NCBI GenBank assembly: GCA_026706845.1
Contig: JAPOXY010000253.1
Span: forward strand, 1-39,783
Reading direction: 5' to 3'
Length of the DNA stretch: 39,783 nt
From: Gemmatimonadota bacterium
GTDB taxonomy: Bacteria; Latescibacterota; UBA2968
Shown here: piece after piece, positions 6,161 to 21,427 of the stretch
Layout: every line of letters starts with the position of its first letter
How positions within the stretch are numbered: the stretch's first letter is position 1
Position numbers and translations under genes: made by a program
Notes under the pieces: model-generated
Told to the model about the DNA's origin: nothing
The model's input: the letters and a program-made list of their open reading frames with translations, nothing else
Databases searched by the model: none

Positions 6161-9100
6161 TTGGCAGATAGAGGATTTATTGATCGGAAATCGTACGGAA
6201 CTCTCACGTCTGCAATCGAAATGCCGAATCTGCTGGACATCCAGCTCGATTCTTATGACTGGTTTTTACAGAAGGATATGCCGCCTGGAGCACGCGAGAA
6301 ACAGGGTCTCCAGGCGGTCTTCCACGGTATCTTCCCGATCACAGACGCCCACAATCTCTATTCTTTAGAGTTTGTCGATTATTCCGTTGGAACTCCCAAA
6401 TACGATGTGCAAGAATGTCTCGAACGCGGTACGACTTATGCCGTGCCTCTGCGTTCAACGCTTCGTCTGATTTCTCGAGAAAAGCAGGGAAATGGCGAAT
6501 TTCGCGTTAAAGACATCGTTGAGCAGACGGTGTTCTTAGGCGAATTGCCGTTGATGACCGATGAAGGTACATTTGTCATCAACGGTTCAGAACGCGTGAT
6601 CGTGAGCCAATTACACAGGTCTCCTGGCGTATTTTTTGACGATGCTATTCATCCAAATGGCAAGCGTTTATTTTCCGCCAGAATCATTCCCGATAACGGT
6701 GCATGGCTCGAATTTAGTCTCGATATCAACGATATTATGTACGTTCATATTGACCGCAAGCGCAAATTGCCGGTCACGACTTTGTTGAGGGCGTTGGGAT
6801 TTGACAAGTCCGAGGAAATTTTGGGCATTTTTCACGGTGATACCACCGTCAAAGTTTCTGAAGAACTCGTCGATCACATTGTTACCGAAGATGTGGTAAA
6901 CAAAAAGACGGGAGAGGTAATTGTCGAAGCATATACCACGTTGACAGAAGAGCATATCGCAGCGCTTCGGGAAAATCAGATCGGTAAAATTACCGCGATG
7001 GATATCGATCCCGAAAACGATGGCGGGATTATTACCAATACGCTGGACAAAGATCCGTGCGACAATGAGGAAGAAGCACTCTCGCGGATCTATAGCCTGC
7101 TACGCCCTGGCGATCCACCCAATATTGAAACTGCGCGCGGATTGCTCGAGCGAAATTTTTTCAGTCCCAGGCGTTATAATCTGGGAACTGTCGGGCGCTA
7201 TCGTATTAACCAGCGTCTGGATATGGTCGATAATATTCCACTTGACTTCACCATGCTGTGTATTGATGACTTTATTAAAGTCATTGGCTATCTACTTATC
7301 CTGGCTATGGGGGAGGGATTTACCGATGATATCGATCATTTGGGCAACCGGCGGGTGCGCTCCGTTGGCGAGTTGCTTTCCAAGCAATTTAGTATTGGTT
7401 TGGCACGCATGGCGCGCACGATTAGGGAGCGCATGAGTTTGCGCGATTCCGAGCAACTTACTCCCCATGATCTGGTCAACGCACGGACTGTATCTACTGT
7501 GGTTCAGGCCTTTTTTGGCAGTAGCCAATTGTCGCAGTTTTTGCAGCAAATCAATCCGCTTGACGAATTGACCCACAAACGCCGTTTGTCGGCATTAGGA
7601 CCGGGGGGATTAACGCGCGACCGGGCGGGATTTGAGGTGCGCGATGTGCATCACACACACTATGGCCGCATTTGTCCCATCGAAACGCCCGAAGGCCCAA
7701 ATATCGGCCTGATTGTGTCTGTGGCAACTTATGCCAAAGTCAATCCCTTTGGGTTTCTCGAGACGCCCTATCGAAAGGTCAAAAGTGGCAAAGTTTCACA
7801 GGATATTGCATATTTGCCCGCCGATGAAGAAGATCGCCATACCATTGCACAGGCCAATCTGGCGCTTGATGACAAGGGTGAATTTGAAAATAATGTCGTG
7901 CAAGCGAGGCGGCGAGGCGATTTTCCCGTGGTCGATCCCGATGCGATTGACTATATGGATGTTTCGCCCTTCCAGCTTGTAAGTGCCGCTGCCGGACTCA
8001 TTCCTTTTCTCGAGCACGATGAGGCCAACCGCGCGTTAATGGGTTCCAATATGCAGCGGCAAGGTGTGCCTCTTTTAATCACGGATGCCCCGCGCGTTGG
8101 AACGGGTCTCGAGCGCAAAGTTGCCGTTGATTCAAAAGCTGTGATCATTGCGAAAAACGCCGGTGTTGTGACGTATGTCAGTGCCGACAAAATTGTCGTT
8201 AAGCGCAGAAAGGGACGCAGCATTGAAACCATTTCGCTGTCTGATGAAGATATTTACGATCTGACCAAATTCAAGCGATCCAATCAAGATTTTTGTATCA
8301 ACCAGCGTCCAGCCGTACAGGTTGGTGATAAAGTTGAAAAAGGTCAGTTATTGGCTGATGGTTGTGCCACAGATAGAGGGGACCTCGCGCTGGGTGCCAA
8401 TGTGCTTGTGGCGTTTATGTCGTGGCATGGGTATAACTTCGAAGATGCCATTATTGTTTCTGAGCGGCTCATTAAAAAGGATATTTTTACTTCGATTAGC
8501 ATTGAAGAATTTGAGCTTCAGGTGCGCGATACCAAACGCGGTACAGAAGAAATCACGCGTGAAATTCCCAACGTGAGTGAGCAGGCTGTTCGCAATCTGG
8601 ATGAGCACGGCATCATTCGCGTGGGGGCAGAGGTCAATCAGGGGGATATTCTCGTTGGGAAGGTGACCCCGAAGGGTGAAACTGAATTATCGCCCGAAGA
8701 GCGTTTGTTGCGCGCGATTTTTGGCGAAAAGGCCGGCGATGTGCGCGATGCATCGCTCAAAGCTCCTCCGGGAATGGATGGCGTGGTCATGGATCGCAAA
8801 GTTTTTTCTCGCAAAGAGCGCGATGAAAAGACGCGAAATGAAGATAAAGAAAAGACCAGGATTGCCCAAAAACGCATTGCCGACAAGGTTGAGTCATTAA
8901 AACGAAGCCGCGATCAGCAGGTTTTAGCTCTTCTCAAAAACCGCAGAGTCAATACCCTGCGCGATGAAGAGGGTACGGTCGTTGTAAAGGCTGGCACGGC
9001 GTTGAATGAAAGATCGCTGGAAAAATTTGACCTGGACACAGTGATACCCGATGGAGATTGGTGTGATAGCCCAGCGACAAGTCAAAAGGTGGATCGATTA

Positions 9101-9934
9101 GTTGAACTGGCCGACCACTTGATGCAGCAGGCGGAAGAAGAGCTCGAGCGGGAGCTTGAAAAAATCGCGCGCGGAGATGAACTTCCGCCGGGCATCGTGC
9201 AACTGGTGAAGGTGTATGTCGCTCGCAAAAGAAAGTTGATGGTAGGGGATAAAATGGCCGGTAGGCACGGCAATAAGGGTGTAATTTCGATTATTGTGCC
9301 CGAAGAAGATATGCCCTATTTGCCCGATGGTACGCCCATTGATCTGGTTTTGAATCCGCTCGGTGTACCATCTCGCATGAATCTCGGCCAAATCCTCGAA
9401 ACCCATTTGGGTTGGGCAGCCCACAAACTGGATCTTCATTTTGCAACCCCTGTGTTTGATGGCGCGAGTATGGACGATGTCCAGGATATGTTGCAAAAAG
9501 CTGGTTTGCCCGAAAATGGAAAAACGCTCCTTTACGATGGACAGACAGGGGAACCGTTTGATAAAGAAGTGATGGTCGGCATCATTTATATGTTGAAACT
9601 GTCGCATCTGGTCAGCGATAAGATTCACGCGCGTTCAATTGGTCCCTATTCACTGGTCACGCAGCAGCCTTTGGGAGGCAAAGCCCAGTTTGGAGGACAG
9701 CGCTTTGGAGAAATGGAAGTTTGGGCGCTCGAAGCTTATGGTGCTGCACACATGTTACAGGAAATGCTCACTGTCAAATCCGACGATGTGGCAGGCAGAT
9801 CCAAAATTTACGAGACCATTGTAAAGGGAGAAAATCCACCCGAACCCGGCGTGCCGGAATCATTTAATGTTCTGGTCAAAGAATTGCAAAGCCTGTGTTT
9901 GGATGTGGTACTTGAAAACGCGCAGATTGACTGA
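6161..9934 (+). CDS. rpoB: DNA-directed RNA polymerase subunit beta
   Basis: 1257 residues. The start is TTG 6161, with AGGAG 9 bases upstream. Conserved landmarks appear in order: the fork and rifampicin region near residues 454-480 ([15 protein letters not shown]), the segment [13 protein letters not shown], the active-site-side motif [14 protein letters not shown], the lysine-rich [13 protein letters not shown], the segment [17 protein letters not shown], and the beta-beta' interface near the C-terminus ([20 protein letters not shown]). Beta forms one jaw of the polymerase cleft and part of the RNA exit path. In the rifampicin pocket Gln462 stands at the place of E. coli Asp516. A lineage-typical lysine/arginine-rich segment follows the [13 protein letters not shown] region. 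rpoC follows after 30 bases. Confidence 0.98.
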   Translation: MADRGFIDRKSYGTLTSAIEMPNLLDIQLDSYDWFLQKDMPPGAREKQGLQAVFHGIFPITDAHNLYSLEFVDYSVGTPKYDVQECLERGTTYAVPLRSTLRLISREKQGNGEFRVKDIVEQTVFLGELPLMTDEGTFVINGSERVIVSQLHRSPGVFFDDAIHPNGKRLFSARIIPDNGAWLEFSLDINDIMYVHIDRKRKLPVTTLLRALGFDKSEEILGIFHGDTTVKVSEELVDHIVTEDVVNKKTGEVIVEAYTTLTEEHIAALRENQIGKITAMDIDPENDGGIITNTLDKDPCDNEEEALSRIYSLLRPGDPPNIETARGLLERNFFSPRRYNLGTVGRYRINQRLDMVDNIPLDFTMLCIDDFIKVIGYLLILAMGEGFTDDIDHLGNRRVRSVGELLSKQFSIGLARMARTIRERMSLRDSEQLTPHDLVNARTVSTVVQAFFGSSQLSQFLQQINPLDELTHKRRLSALGPGGLTRDRAGFEVRDVHHTHYGRICPIETPEGPNIGLIVSVATYAKVNPFGFLETPYRKVKSGKVSQDIAYLPADEEDRHTIAQANLALDDKGEFENNVVQARRRGDFPVVDPDAIDYMDVSPFQLVSAAAGLIPFLEHDEANRALMGSNMQRQGVPLLITDAPRVGTGLERKVAVDSKAVIIAKNAGVVTYVSADKIVVKRRKGRSIETISLSDEDIYDLTKFKRSNQDFCINQRPAVQVGDKVEKGQLLADGCATDRGDLALGANVLVAFMSWHGYNFEDAIIVSERLIKKDIFTSISIEEFELQVRDTKRGTEEITREIPNVSEQAVRNLDEHGIIRVGAEVNQGDILVGKVTPKGETELSPEERLLRAIFGEKAGDVRDASLKAPPGMDGVVMDRKVFSRKERDEKTRNEDKEKTRIAQKRIADKVESLKRSRDQQVLALLKNRRVNTLRDEEGTVVVKAGTALNERSLEKFDLDTVIPDGDWCDSPATSQKVDRLVELADHLMQQAEEELERELEKIARGDELPPGIVQLVKVYVARKRKLMVGDKMAGRHGNKGVISIIVPEEDMPYLPDGTPIDLVLNPLGVPSRMNLGQILETHLGWAAHKLDLHFATPVFDGASMDDVQDMLQKAGLPENGKTLLYDGQTGEPFDKEVMVGIIYMLKLSHLVSDKIHARSIGPYSLVTQQPLGGKAQFGGQRFGEMEVWALEAYGAAHMLQEMLTVKSDDVAGRSKIYETIVKGENPPEPGVPESFNVLVKELQSLCLDVVLENAQID

Positions 9935-9964
9935 CGACATAAGATTTGAAAAGGGGGTTCTCTC

Positions 9965-14052
<4,088 letters not shown>

Positions 14053-14056
<4 letters not shown>

Positions 14057-14081
14057 CAGCTATTAATACACCTGGTATATT
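14053..14081 (+). promoter_or_regulatory. strong sigma70-type promoter for rpsL-rpsG-fusA-tuf
   Basis: A consensus TTGACA (14053-14058), an exact 17-base spacer and TATATT (14076-14081, 5/6) predict a start near 14088, about 24 bases before the rpsL start codon. The -35 box overlaps the rpoC stop codon. It is the best promoter match inside the ribosomal supercluster. Confidence 0.8.
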
Positions 14082-14111
14082 ACAAGTCTCCCATAATTAA
14101 GGAGGTTGAGT

Positions 14112-14483
14112 TTGCCCACAATTAATCAACTGGTTCGGAAGGGGCGAAAAGCCAAGCGCAAGCGTTCTTCTGCACCTGCTCTGAGAGCCTGTCCTCAAAA
14201 ACGCGGTGTTTGTACACGTGTTTATACTACAACACCCAAAAAGCCCAATTCAGCTCTGCGCAAAGTCGCGCGTGTCAGGTTGACCAACGGCCTTGAAGTA
14301 ACAGCTTATATTCCGGGTGAAGGGCACAATCTCATGGAGCACTCTGTGGTACTCATCCGGGGCGGTCGCGTCAAGGATCTGCCTTCGGTTCGGTATCACA
14401 TTCTTCGGGGCGTACTCGACACGACTGGCGTGGAAGACCGCAAGCAGGGTCGTTCCAAATACGGCACTAAGAAAGCGGGTTAA
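14112..14483 (+). CDS. rpsL: 30S ribosomal protein S12
   Basis: 123 residues starting [12 protein letters not shown], the universal S12 N-terminus. I therefore choose TTG 14112, 6 bases after GGAGG, over an in-frame TTG at 14106. S12 lines the decoding centre. The segment [11 protein letters not shown] and the loop [13 protein letters not shown] hold the two streptomycin-relevant lysines (E. coli K42 and K87) and the Asp that RimO methylthiolates. The residue after Leu-Pro in that loop is Ser, where E. coli has Gly91. Confidence 0.96.
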   Translation: MPTINQLVRKGRKAKRKRSSAPALRACPQKRGVCTRVYTTTPKKPNSALRKVARVRLTNGLEVTAYIPGEGHNLMEHSVVLIRGGRVKDLPSVRYHILRGVLDTTGVEDRKQGRSKYGTKKAG

Positions 14484-14513
14484 TCTCAAGCGCTTATTAT
14501 TCGATAAAACATG

Positions 14514-14549
14514 GGGGATACCACCTTGGTGGCGTATCCCCTTTATTTT
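14514..14549 (+). terminator. hairpin with T-rich tail between rpsL and rpsG
   Basis: GGGGATAC-CACC pairs with GGTG-GC-GTATCCCC: 8 base pairs, a 2-base bulge and an inner stem with a very short loop. CTTTATTTTA follows. It looks like a partial intrinsic terminator or attenuator, or an RNA stability/processing element, inside the str operon. It ends about 20 bases before the rpsG start. Confidence 0.5.
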
Positions 14550-14571
14550 AAAAAGAAGGTAGATTACCAAT

Positions 14572-15039
14572 ATGCGAAAGCGGCGAGCGGAAAAACGACA
14601 CTTGGCCCCAGATCCCAAATACAGCAGCCTGTTGGTGACGCGTTTTGTCAACTGCTTGTTTCGCAAAGGCAAGAAGAGTGTGGGGGAACGAATTTTTTAC
14701 GAGGCACTTGATCTGGTTGAAGAGCGCAGTGGGAATTCCGGCTTAGAAATTTTTGAAAAAGCACTTGACAATGTCAAACCGGTTGTCAAGGTGAGATCGC
14801 GCCGCGTCGGTGGTGCGACTTACCAGGTGCCCGAAGAAGTCCGTCCCGATGAACGTCTTGCGCTGTCTATTCGCTGGTTGATTTTATTTGCCAGAGAACG
14901 AGGCGAAAAGACGATGGCTCAGCGTTTGGCCGGTGAATTTATGGATGCATCAAATGGGCAAGGGCGTGCAATGCAGCGACGAGAAGAAACGCATCGCATG
15001 GCAGAAGCTAACCGCGCATTTGCGCATTATCGCTGGTAA
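14572..15039 (+). CDS. rpsG: 30S ribosomal protein S7
   Basis: 155 residues, the standard size. It has the conserved N-terminal MRKRRAEKR segment and the helix segment [20 protein letters not shown] (about residues 59-78). S7 nucleates assembly of the 30S head and borders the E site; in E. coli it represses its own operon. It starts at ATG 14572 after an 88-base gap that holds a hairpin. Its stop abuts the fusA start with no spacing. Confidence 0.97.
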   Translation: MRKRRAEKRHLAPDPKYSSLLVTRFVNCLFRKGKKSVGERIFYEALDLVEERSGNSGLEIFEKALDNVKPVVKVRSRRVGGATYQVPEEVRPDERLALSIRWLILFARERGEKTMAQRLAGEFMDASNGQGRAMQRREETHRMAEANRAFAHYRW

Positions 15040-17142
15040 GTGACTAAGATGGCGAGAAAATACGACTTAGAGCGCACCCGAAATATCGGGATTATGGCGC
15101 ATATCGACGCAGGTAAAACCACGACAACCGAGCGCATTCTCTATTATACGGGTATTTTGCGCAGGATGGGTGAGGTGCACGATGGTGCAGCCACGATGGA
15201 CTGGATGGCGCAAGAGCGCGAGCGTGGCATTACCATTACGTCGGCAGCTACAACGTGTTTTTGGGATGACTATCGCATCAATATTATCGATACGCCAGGA
15301 CACGTGGATTTTACCGCTGAAGTCGAGCGGTCGTTGCGCGTTTTAGATGGTGCTGTAGGGCTATTTTGTGCAGTTGGTGGTGTTGAACCCCAAACTGAAA
15401 CTGTCTGGCGTCAGGCGGACAAATATTCAGTGCCCCGGATTGCATTTGTCAACAAAATGGATCGCACGGGTGCCGATTTCGACCGCGTAGTAGAGATGAT
15501 GCGTGAAAGGTTGGCGTCCAATTTTGTTCCCGTTCAGTTGCCTGTTGGGTCCGGTGAGATGTTTACGGGGTTGATTGACTTGATCAAGATGAAACTCGTA
15601 ACCTACGAAGACGATTCTTTAGGCACCATGTTTACGGAAGATAGTATTCCAAAGGATCTGGAAGAACGCGCCTATGAAGGCCGTGAGCAATTGTTGGAAG
15701 CTGTCTCCGATTTTGATGACACCTTGATGGAAAAATTTCTCGAAGGCGAAGATATCAGCGAAGATGAGATTAGATCTGCTTTGCGCCAGGCTGTAATCAA
15801 CAGCGCTGCTGTGCCAGTACTTTGTGGGTCGGCATTTAAGAACAAAGGCGTGCAGCGGTTGTTAGACGCCATTGTCGCATATTTGCCTTCGCCCCGCGAT
15901 GTGCCTGAAATTGTGGGACACGATCTCAAAAATTTCGACATTGGCGTTTCTCGTCCAGTTTCCGACGAAGTGCCTTTTGCTGCTTTGGCGTTTAAGGTTA
16001 TGACAGATCCTTATGTCGGGAGGTTGACTTATTTCCGCGTATATTCAGGTCAGTTAAATACAGGCTCTTATGTTCTCAACGCCAACAAGGGCAAACGCGA
16101 GCGCATCGGTCGTGTGTTGCAAATGCACGCGAATAAGCGGGAAGAGATCAATGCGGTGTCCGCAGGTGATATTGCTGCTGTTGTTGGGCTGAAAGACACA
16201 GCAACAGGAGAGACGCTTTGCGATGAAAAAGAGCCTGTGATATTGGAATCAATGGATTTTGCCAAGCCCGTGATTTCTGTGGCAATTGAACCGAGAACCA
16301 AAGCTGATCAGGATCAACTCGGTGTCGCGCTGAACAAGTTGACTGAAGAAGATCCGACTTTTCACGTAGCTATTGATCCAGACACTGGGCAGACCATTAT
16401 TTCAGGGATGGGTGAGTTGCACCTGGAGATTATTGTGGATCGCCTCAAACGCGAATTCAGGGTTGAGGCCAATGTTGGGAAACCACAGGTCACTTACAAA
16501 GAAGCCATCCGCAACGCTGTTCAAAATATTCACGGGCGCTTTGTCCGCCAAAGTGGAGGTCGGGGTCAATACGGTCATGTGGTTATTAACCTGGAACCCA
16601 GTGCGCCCGGTACAGGACTTGTTTTTGAGAACAAAATTACAGGTGGTGCAATTCCGTCTGAATATATCCCTGCTGTGCGGGCTGGAATTCAGGAGGCAAT
16701 GACGGGTGGCGTCCTGGCGGGGTATCCAATAGATGATGTTAAAGTCGAGCTATTTGACGGGTCCTATCACGATGTCGATTCTTCTGAAATAGCCTTCAAG
16801 ATTGCTGGTTCAATAGCTTTTCAAGAGGCTGCCAAAAAGGCTAAAACTTATCTTATGGAGCCTGTTTTTGATGTGGAAGTCGTTGTGCCCGAAGACTATA
16901 TGGGCGATGTTATGGGTGACTTGAATGCGCGTCGAGGGCATATTGTTGGCATTGTCAACCGCCCCGATGCACAGGTCATCTCGGCCACTGTGCCGCTGAG
17001 TGAAATGTTTGGTTATGCAACAAAGTTGCGGTCTATCACACAGGGCCGCGCGATTTATTCAATGGAATTTTCTAAATTTGAGGAAATGCCGCAGAGCATC
17101 GCTGAAGACATTCTCTCTTCAGTCAATGTATTTGCAACTTAA
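15040..17142 (+). CDS. fusA: translation elongation factor G
   Basis: Up to 700 residues. The G1 loop [12 protein letters not shown], the switch II segment DTPGHVDF and the G4 motif NKMDR are all present, followed by domains II-V, including the domain IV loop [12 protein letters not shown] translocates tRNA and mRNA and recycles ribosomes with RRF. The start is GTG 15040, directly after the rpsG stop, or ATG 15049 three codons later; neither has a clear Shine-Dalgarno sequence, which suggests coupling to rpsG. It looks like a canonical EF-G1. Confidence 0.97.
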   Translation: MTKMARKYDLERTRNIGIMAHIDAGKTTTTERILYYTGILRRMGEVHDGAATMDWMAQERERGITITSAATTCFWDDYRINIIDTPGHVDFTAEVERSLRVLDGAVGLFCAVGGVEPQTETVWRQADKYSVPRIAFVNKMDRTGADFDRVVEMMRERLASNFVPVQLPVGSGEMFTGLIDLIKMKLVTYEDDSLGTMFTEDSIPKDLEERAYEGREQLLEAVSDFDDTLMEKFLEGEDISEDEIRSALRQAVINSAAVPVLCGSAFKNKGVQRLLDAIVAYLPSPRDVPEIVGHDLKNFDIGVSRPVSDEVPFAALAFKVMTDPYVGRLTYFRVYSGQLNTGSYVLNANKGKRERIGRVLQMHANKREEINAVSAGDIAAVVGLKDTATGETLCDEKEPVILESMDFAKPVISVAIEPRTKADQDQLGVALNKLTEEDPTFHVAIDPDTGQTIISGMGELHLEIIVDRLKREFRVEANVGKPQVTYKEAIRNAVQNIHGRFVRQSGGRGQYGHVVINLEPSAPGTGLVFENKITGGAIPSEYIPAVRAGIQEAMTGGVLAGYPIDDVKVELFDGSYHDVDSSEIAFKIAGSIAFQEAAKKAKTYLMEPVFDVEVVVPEDYMGDVMGDLNARRGHIVGIVNRPDAQVISATVPLSEMFGYATKLRSITQGRAIYSMEFSKFEEMPQSIAEDILSSVNVFAT

Positions 17143-17188
17143 GCGAACGCGTTTTTTTATTTTCGTTCGATCTTTTCAGGAGGAAAAC

Positions 17189-18382
17189 ATGGCGAAGGAA
17201 AAATTTGAACGGGACAAACCCCATGTCAACATCGGTACAATCGGGCATGTTGATCACGGGAAAACCACGCTGACTGCCGCTATTACCAAGACGCTGGCAG
17301 CTAAGGGGCTTGCCGATTTTATGCCCTTTGATGACATTGACAAAGCACCCGAAGAAAAAGAGCGTGGAATCACCATTAATACGGCTCATGTGGAATACCA
17401 GACGGAAAATCGGCACTATGCCCACGTAGATTGTCCCGGACATGCTGACTATGTAAAAAATATGATCACGGGTGCCGCGCAGATGGATGGCGCAATTCTG
17501 GTCGTTAGCGCTGCAGATGGTCCCATGATTCAGACCCGCGAGCATATTCTGCTTTCACGCCAGGTCAATGTGCCTTCTATCGTGGTTTTTATGAATAAGG
17601 TCGATATGGTCGATGATGAAGAATTGCTCGAGCTCGTTGATCTGGAAGTCCGCGAGTTGCTGGATCAATACGATTTTCCCGGCGATGATGTGCCAGTGAT
17701 CCAGGGATCTGCTCTCAAAGCTTTGGAGTCTGATGATCCCGATTCCGAAGATTGTGCCTGTATCTGGGAGTTAATGGAAGCCGTAGATGAAAATATTCCG
17801 GAGCCTGTGCGCGAGATTGACAAAGATTTTTTGATGCCGGTTGAGGACGTATTTACGATCACGGGGCGCGGTACAGTAGGTACTGGACGCATAGAACGCG
17901 GCGTGGTCAATGTCGGTGAGGAAGTTGAGATTGTGGGCATTCGCGAGAGTCGCAATACAACGGTTACGGGCGTGGAAATGTTCCGCAAACTGCTGGATGA
18001 GGGCAGGGCTGGTGACAATGTCGGTTTGTTGCTTCGCGGTGTTGACAAAGATGAAATTGAACGCGGCATGGTGGTTGCCAAGCCAGGTTCAGTGACCCCC
18101 CACAAAAAGTTTAAAGGCGAAGTTTATGTGCTGACAGATAAAGAAGGTGGTCGCAGCAAACCCTTCTTTACCGGCTATCAACCTCAGTTCTATTTTCGCA
18201 CAACGGATGTGACTGGCAAAGTCGAGTTGCCCGAGGGCATAGAAATGGTCATGCCCGGCGATAATGTGACCATGTCTGTGGAACTGCTTACGCCAATCGC
18301 TATGGAGACCGAACTGCGATTTGCCGTGCGGGAAGGTGGTCGAACCATTGGCTCGGGTGTGATTACTGAAATTGTTGAATAA
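17189..18382 (+). CDS. tuf: translation elongation factor Tu
   Basis: 397 residues from ATG 17189, with a strong AGGAGG 7 bases upstream. The G1 motif GHVDHGKT (19-26), the G3 motif DCPGHADYV and the G4 motif NKVD are intact. Domains 2 and 3 follow. EF-Tu delivers aminoacyl-tRNA to the ribosome. The conserved PMPQTREH helix reads PMIQTREH here. It is the only tuf in the window; the second classical locus, between tRNA-Thr and tRNA-Trp, is empty. The 46-base gap after fusA is T-rich. Confidence 0.98.
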   Translation: MAKEKFERDKPHVNIGTIGHVDHGKTTLTAAITKTLAAKGLADFMPFDDIDKAPEEKERGITINTAHVEYQTENRHYAHVDCPGHADYVKNMITGAAQMDGAILVVSAADGPMIQTREHILLSRQVNVPSIVVFMNKVDMVDDEELLELVDLEVRELLDQYDFPGDDVPVIQGSALKALESDDPDSEDCACIWELMEAVDENIPEPVREIDKDFLMPVEDVFTITGRGTVGTGRIERGVVNVGEEVEIVGIRESRNTTVTGVEMFRKLLDEGRAGDNVGLLLRGVDKDEIERGMVVAKPGSVTPHKKFKGEVYVLTDKEGGRSKPFFTGYQPQFYFRTTDVTGKVELPEGIEMVMPGDNVTMSVELLTPIAMETELRFAVREGGRTIGSGVITEIVE

Positions 18383-18402
18383 GAACTGCAAGGGGATGCC
18401 TC

Positions 18403-18711
18403 GTGCCTGCACAAAAAATTAGAATTAGACTAAAAGCATATAACCACAACGCATTGGATCGATCTGCTGAAGAAATCGTTCGGACCGCAAAACGGACTGG
18501 GGCGCTTATTTCAGGCCCCATTCCTCTGCCGACGAGGCGCTCGCTCTATACGGTATTGCGATCTCCACATGTCGATAAAAAATCGCGTGAGCAGTTTGAG
18601 ATGCGCGTACACAAAAGGCTGATTGACATTCACAACTCAACGCCCCAAACGGTAGATGCTCTGATGAAGCTGGACCTACCTGCGGGTATAGATATTGAAA
18701 TCAAGGTGTAG
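18403..18711 (+). CDS. rpsJ: 30S ribosomal protein S10 (NusE)
   Basis: 102 residues from GTG 18403. It has the conserved segment [20 protein letters not shown], which includes the tRNA-proximal loop, and the C-terminal [13 protein letters not shown]10 works in the 30S head and also, as NusE, links NusG-bound polymerase to the ribosome. It opens the S10 block 20 bases after tuf. I see no S10-type leader, so the block probably relies on read-through from the str promoter. Confidence 0.97.
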   Translation: MPAQKIRIRLKAYNHNALDRSAEEIVRTAKRTGALISGPIPLPTRRSLYTVLRSPHVDKKSREQFEMRVHKRLIDIHNSTPQTVDALMKLDLPAGIDIEIKV

Positions 18712-18713
18712 TC

Positions 18714-19337
18714 ATGCTGGGATTGATTGGAAAAAAAATCGGTATGACACAGGCATTTGACGACGCAGAAATGTTGACGCCTGTCACGGTTCTCGAAGTT
18801 GTACCGTGTCCCATAGTGCAGATCAAAAATTGGGATTCGGATGGGTATATGGCATTGAGGGTTGGGTACGATGAGATTCGGCCCAATCGGTTAAACCGCG
18901 CGGATCAGGGGATTTTCAAGAAGGCAGGGGTTAACCCCCATCGAGGCCTTGTGGAATTTCGAGTTGATGATGTCTCCGAATATGCTATAGGCGAGACTCT
19001 CAATGTCAGCATGTTTGAGGCAGGCGAGGTTGTCGATGTTACGGCTCGATCAAAAGGTCGTGGATTTCAGGGTGGTGTCAAGCGCCACGGATTCAGAGGT
19101 GGCCCCAAAACCCATGGACAATCCGACAGGCATCGCGCGCCTGGTTCTATAGGTCAAAGTTCGAATCCTTCGCGGGTGTTTAAGGGAATGCGTATGGCAG
19201 GTCATATGGGGGATCAGAGGGTAACAGTTCGGGGCTTGAAGGTTCTGAGTGTAGATACCGAGCAAAATTTACTCCTCTTAAAAGGTGCCGTACCAGGAGG
19301 TAAAAGGGCTACGGTTGTTATTGAGAAACGCAACTGA
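18714..19337 (+). CDS. rplC: 50S ribosomal protein L3
   Basis: 207 residues. It begins MLGLIGKKIGMTQ and has the long central loop rich in Gly, Arg and His (GFQGGVKRHGFRGGPKTHGQ) that reaches the peptidyl transferase centre. The segment GSIGQSSNPSRVFKG follows and holds the Gln methylated by PrmB in E. coli. The start is 2 bases after the rpsJ stop, so translation is probably coupled. Confidence 0.97.
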   Translation: MLGLIGKKIGMTQAFDDAEMLTPVTVLEVVPCPIVQIKNWDSDGYMALRVGYDEIRPNRLNRADQGIFKKAGVNPHRGLVEFRVDDVSEYAIGETLNVSMFEAGEVVDVTARSKGRGFQGGVKRHGFRGGPKTHGQSDRHRAPGSIGQSSNPSRVFKGMRMAGHMGDQRVTVRGLKVLSVDTEQNLLLLKGAVPGGKRATVVIEKRN

Positions 19338-19353
19338 TTTGAGGTAAGCGATT

Positions 19354-19986
19354 ATGGCATCTGTTGGGGTTTGCAATCTTGAAGGTGAAGAAGTTGGATC
19401 GATGGAGCTACCCGAATCAATTTTTGGAATTGAACCATCGGCTGACGCGATCTATTATGTCGTTAAAGCGCATTTGACCAATCAGCGGCAAGGCAATGCC
19501 TCGACGAAAACCCGCTCAGAAGTCAATCGGTCAAAACGGAAGATGTACCGACAAAAAGGTACGGGGCGTGCCCGTAAGGGAACAGCTGGATCGCCTATAT
19601 TGATCGGTGGTGGGGTGGCTCATGGCCCCAGACCGAGATATTTTCGGGAACGGGTGCCCAAAAAAGTCAAAAAACTGGCCATACGCTCGGCATTTTCGCA
19701 AAAGGCACTCGGCGAATCCATATCTGTTCTGGAAGATTTTGAGCTTGAGGTGCCCAAAACAAAGCGAATGGCACAAATGACACAAATGCTTGAAATCCAG
19801 GGACAAAAGATATTGCTATTGACGGATGGGACCGCTGAAAATACCGTCAAATCCTGTCGGAATATCCCCAGACTTTCCGTATTACCCGTTTCGCAAGTTT
19901 CAACTTATGACGTAGTCCATGCAGATGTTCTGGTTCTCACACGCAGTGCAGTGTCTCGCATTCAAGCTCTGTGGGGTGCCTCGTGA
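19354..19986 (+). CDS. rplD: 50S ribosomal protein L4
   Basis: 210 residues. The basic loop KGTGRARKGTAGSPILIGGG (about 65-85) extends to the exit-tunnel constriction near the macrolide site. In E. coli, L4 also represses the S10 operon. The body matches the Rossmann-like L4 fold, with the helix KKVKKLAIRSAFSQKA. The stop overlaps the rplW start (GTGA). Confidence 0.96.
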   Translation: MASVGVCNLEGEEVGSMELPESIFGIEPSADAIYYVVKAHLTNQRQGNASTKTRSEVNRSKRKMYRQKGTGRARKGTAGSPILIGGGVAHGPRPRYFRERVPKKVKKLAIRSAFSQKALGESISVLEDFELEVPKTKRMAQMTQMLEIQGQKILLLTDGTAENTVKSCRNIPRLSVLPVSQVSTYDVVHADVLVLTRSAVSRIQALWGAS

Positions 19987-20270
19987 AGAATTCTAAGCAG
20001 ATTATTCGGCGTCCCGTTATTACTGAACGGGCTTCCAATTTGCAGGAAAATCACAACAAATATGTATTTGAAGTTCTCAGTGGTGCAAACAAAGTTGATA
20101 TTCAGCGTGCAGTTGAAGCCATGTTCGATGTCGAAGTCGTAAAGGTCAACACGAGTACAATGCACGGCAAAATCAAGCGGCTTGGACGGTTTCAGGGGCG
20201 CCGTTCCAACTGGAAAAAGGCTGTTGTCACCCTTGCTGATGGACATATTATCGACTTTTTTGAAGGATAA
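19983..20270 (+). CDS. rplW: 50S ribosomal protein L23
   Basis: 95 residues from GTG 19983, which overlaps the rplD stop by 4 bases. It has the conserved IIRRPVITERASNL start, KYVFEVLSGANKVDIQRAVE, and the basic loop TMHGKIKRLGRFQGRRSNWK. L23 sits at the tunnel exit and is the docking site for trigger factor and SRP. Length is usual. Confidence 0.95.
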   Translation: MKNSKQIIRRPVITERASNLQENHNKYVFEVLSGANKVDIQRAVEAMFDVEVVKVNTSTMHGKIKRLGRFQGRRSNWKKAVVTLADGHIIDFFEG

Positions 20271-20273
20271 CTC

Positions 20274-21098
20274 ATGCCCGTTAAGAAATTTCGCCCAATA
20301 ACGCCTTCGTTGCGGTTTAAAACAGTCTCTTCTTTTGAAGAGATTACAAAAGATACGCCTGAAAAATCCCTTGTTGAACCCAATAAAAAATCTGGGGGAC
20401 GCAATAATCGGGGGCGTATCACGACCCGTCGTCGCGGTGGCGGACATCGGCGCAAGTATCGCCGGATTGATTTCAAGCGCGATAAAGTTGGTGTGCCTGC
20501 AATTGTGCATAGCATTGAGTACGATCCAAATCGATCGGCACGCATTGCACTCCTGCATTATGCCGATGGTGAAAAACGCTATATTCTGGCACCGATTGGT
20601 TTACGCGTTGGCGATGAGGTTTCCTCAGGTGCAGATGCAGAGATCAGGCCAGGTAATGCGCTTCCTCTGGCAAATATCCCCCTGGGAAGCAATGTACACA
20701 ATGTTGAACTCAAGCCAGGAAAAGGCGGACAGATCGGTCGCTCGGCAGGTGCTGAAATTCAGGTGATGGCAAAAGAAGGCAATCTTGCAACTCTCCGCCT
20801 GCCTTCTGGCGAGCGTCGGTTGGTCCTGGTATCGTGTTATGCGACCATTGGGCAGGTTGGAAATTTGGAGCATGAAAATGTCGTTGTCGGAAAAGCTGGA
20901 CGGACTCGCTGGTTGGGTAAACGTCCAAAAGTGCGTGGTGTTGCTATGAACCCAATTGATCATCCTCACGGTGGTGGAGAAGGTCGAGCAACAGGCGGCA
21001 GGCATCCGGTGACGCCCTGGGGACAACCCACAAAAGGATATAAAACGCGCAAAAAGAAAAATAAATCTGACCAGATGATCATTCAGAGACGCAGGTAA
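20274..21098 (+). CDS. rplB: 50S ribosomal protein L2
   Basis: 274 residues, the standard length. The C-terminal signature [20 protein letters not shown] contains the conserved His near the peptidyl transferase centre. The N-terminal part has the [19 protein letters not shown] rRNA-binding segment. L2 is required for subunit joining. The start is 3 bases after rplW. Confidence 0.97.
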   Translation: MPVKKFRPITPSLRFKTVSSFEEITKDTPEKSLVEPNKKSGGRNNRGRITTRRRGGGHRRKYRRIDFKRDKVGVPAIVHSIEYDPNRSARIALLHYADGEKRYILAPIGLRVGDEVSSGADAEIRPGNALPLANIPLGSNVHNVELKPGKGGQIGRSAGAEIQVMAKEGNLATLRLPSGERRLVLVSCYATIGQVGNLEHENVVVGKAGRTRWLGKRPKVRGVAMNPIDHPHGGGEGRATGGRHPVTPWGQPTKGYKTRKKKNKSDQMIIQRRR

Positions 21099-21114
21099 TC
21101 AGGAGTATTATTTT

Positions 21115-21405
21115 ATGGCACGGTCAATCAAAAAAGGGCCTTTTATTGAGCCGAGTCTCTTAAAAAAGATTGAGCAAATGAATAAGGGTGGTAATAAGCG
21201 GGTTATTCAGACGTGGGCGCGGCGATCGACAATTGCGCCAGAGTTTGTGGGGCATACGCTCGCTGTACACAACGGAAATAAATTTATCCCCGTTTATATT
21301 ACGGAAAACATGGTTGGACACAAGCTCGGTGAATTTGCTCCTACGCGTACGCATCGGGGGGCGCGCGCGGGTCGATCTACTGAACGCGCCACTTCTTTAC
21401 AGTGA
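21115..21405 (+). CDS. rpsS: 30S ribosomal protein S19
   Basis: 96 residues beginning [16 protein letters not shown], with the signature [20 protein letters not shown] and [11 protein letters not shown]19 lies in the 30S head and contacts the A-site tRNA side and intersubunit bridges. AGGAG lies upstream of ATG 21115. Confidence 0.97.
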   Translation: MARSIKKGPFIEPSLLKKIEQMNKGGNKRVIQTWARRSTIAPEFVGHTLAVHNGNKFIPVYITENMVGHKLGEFAPTRTHRGARAGRSTERATSLQ

Positions 21406-21427
21406 TATTTTGAGACGGGAATTTTAA

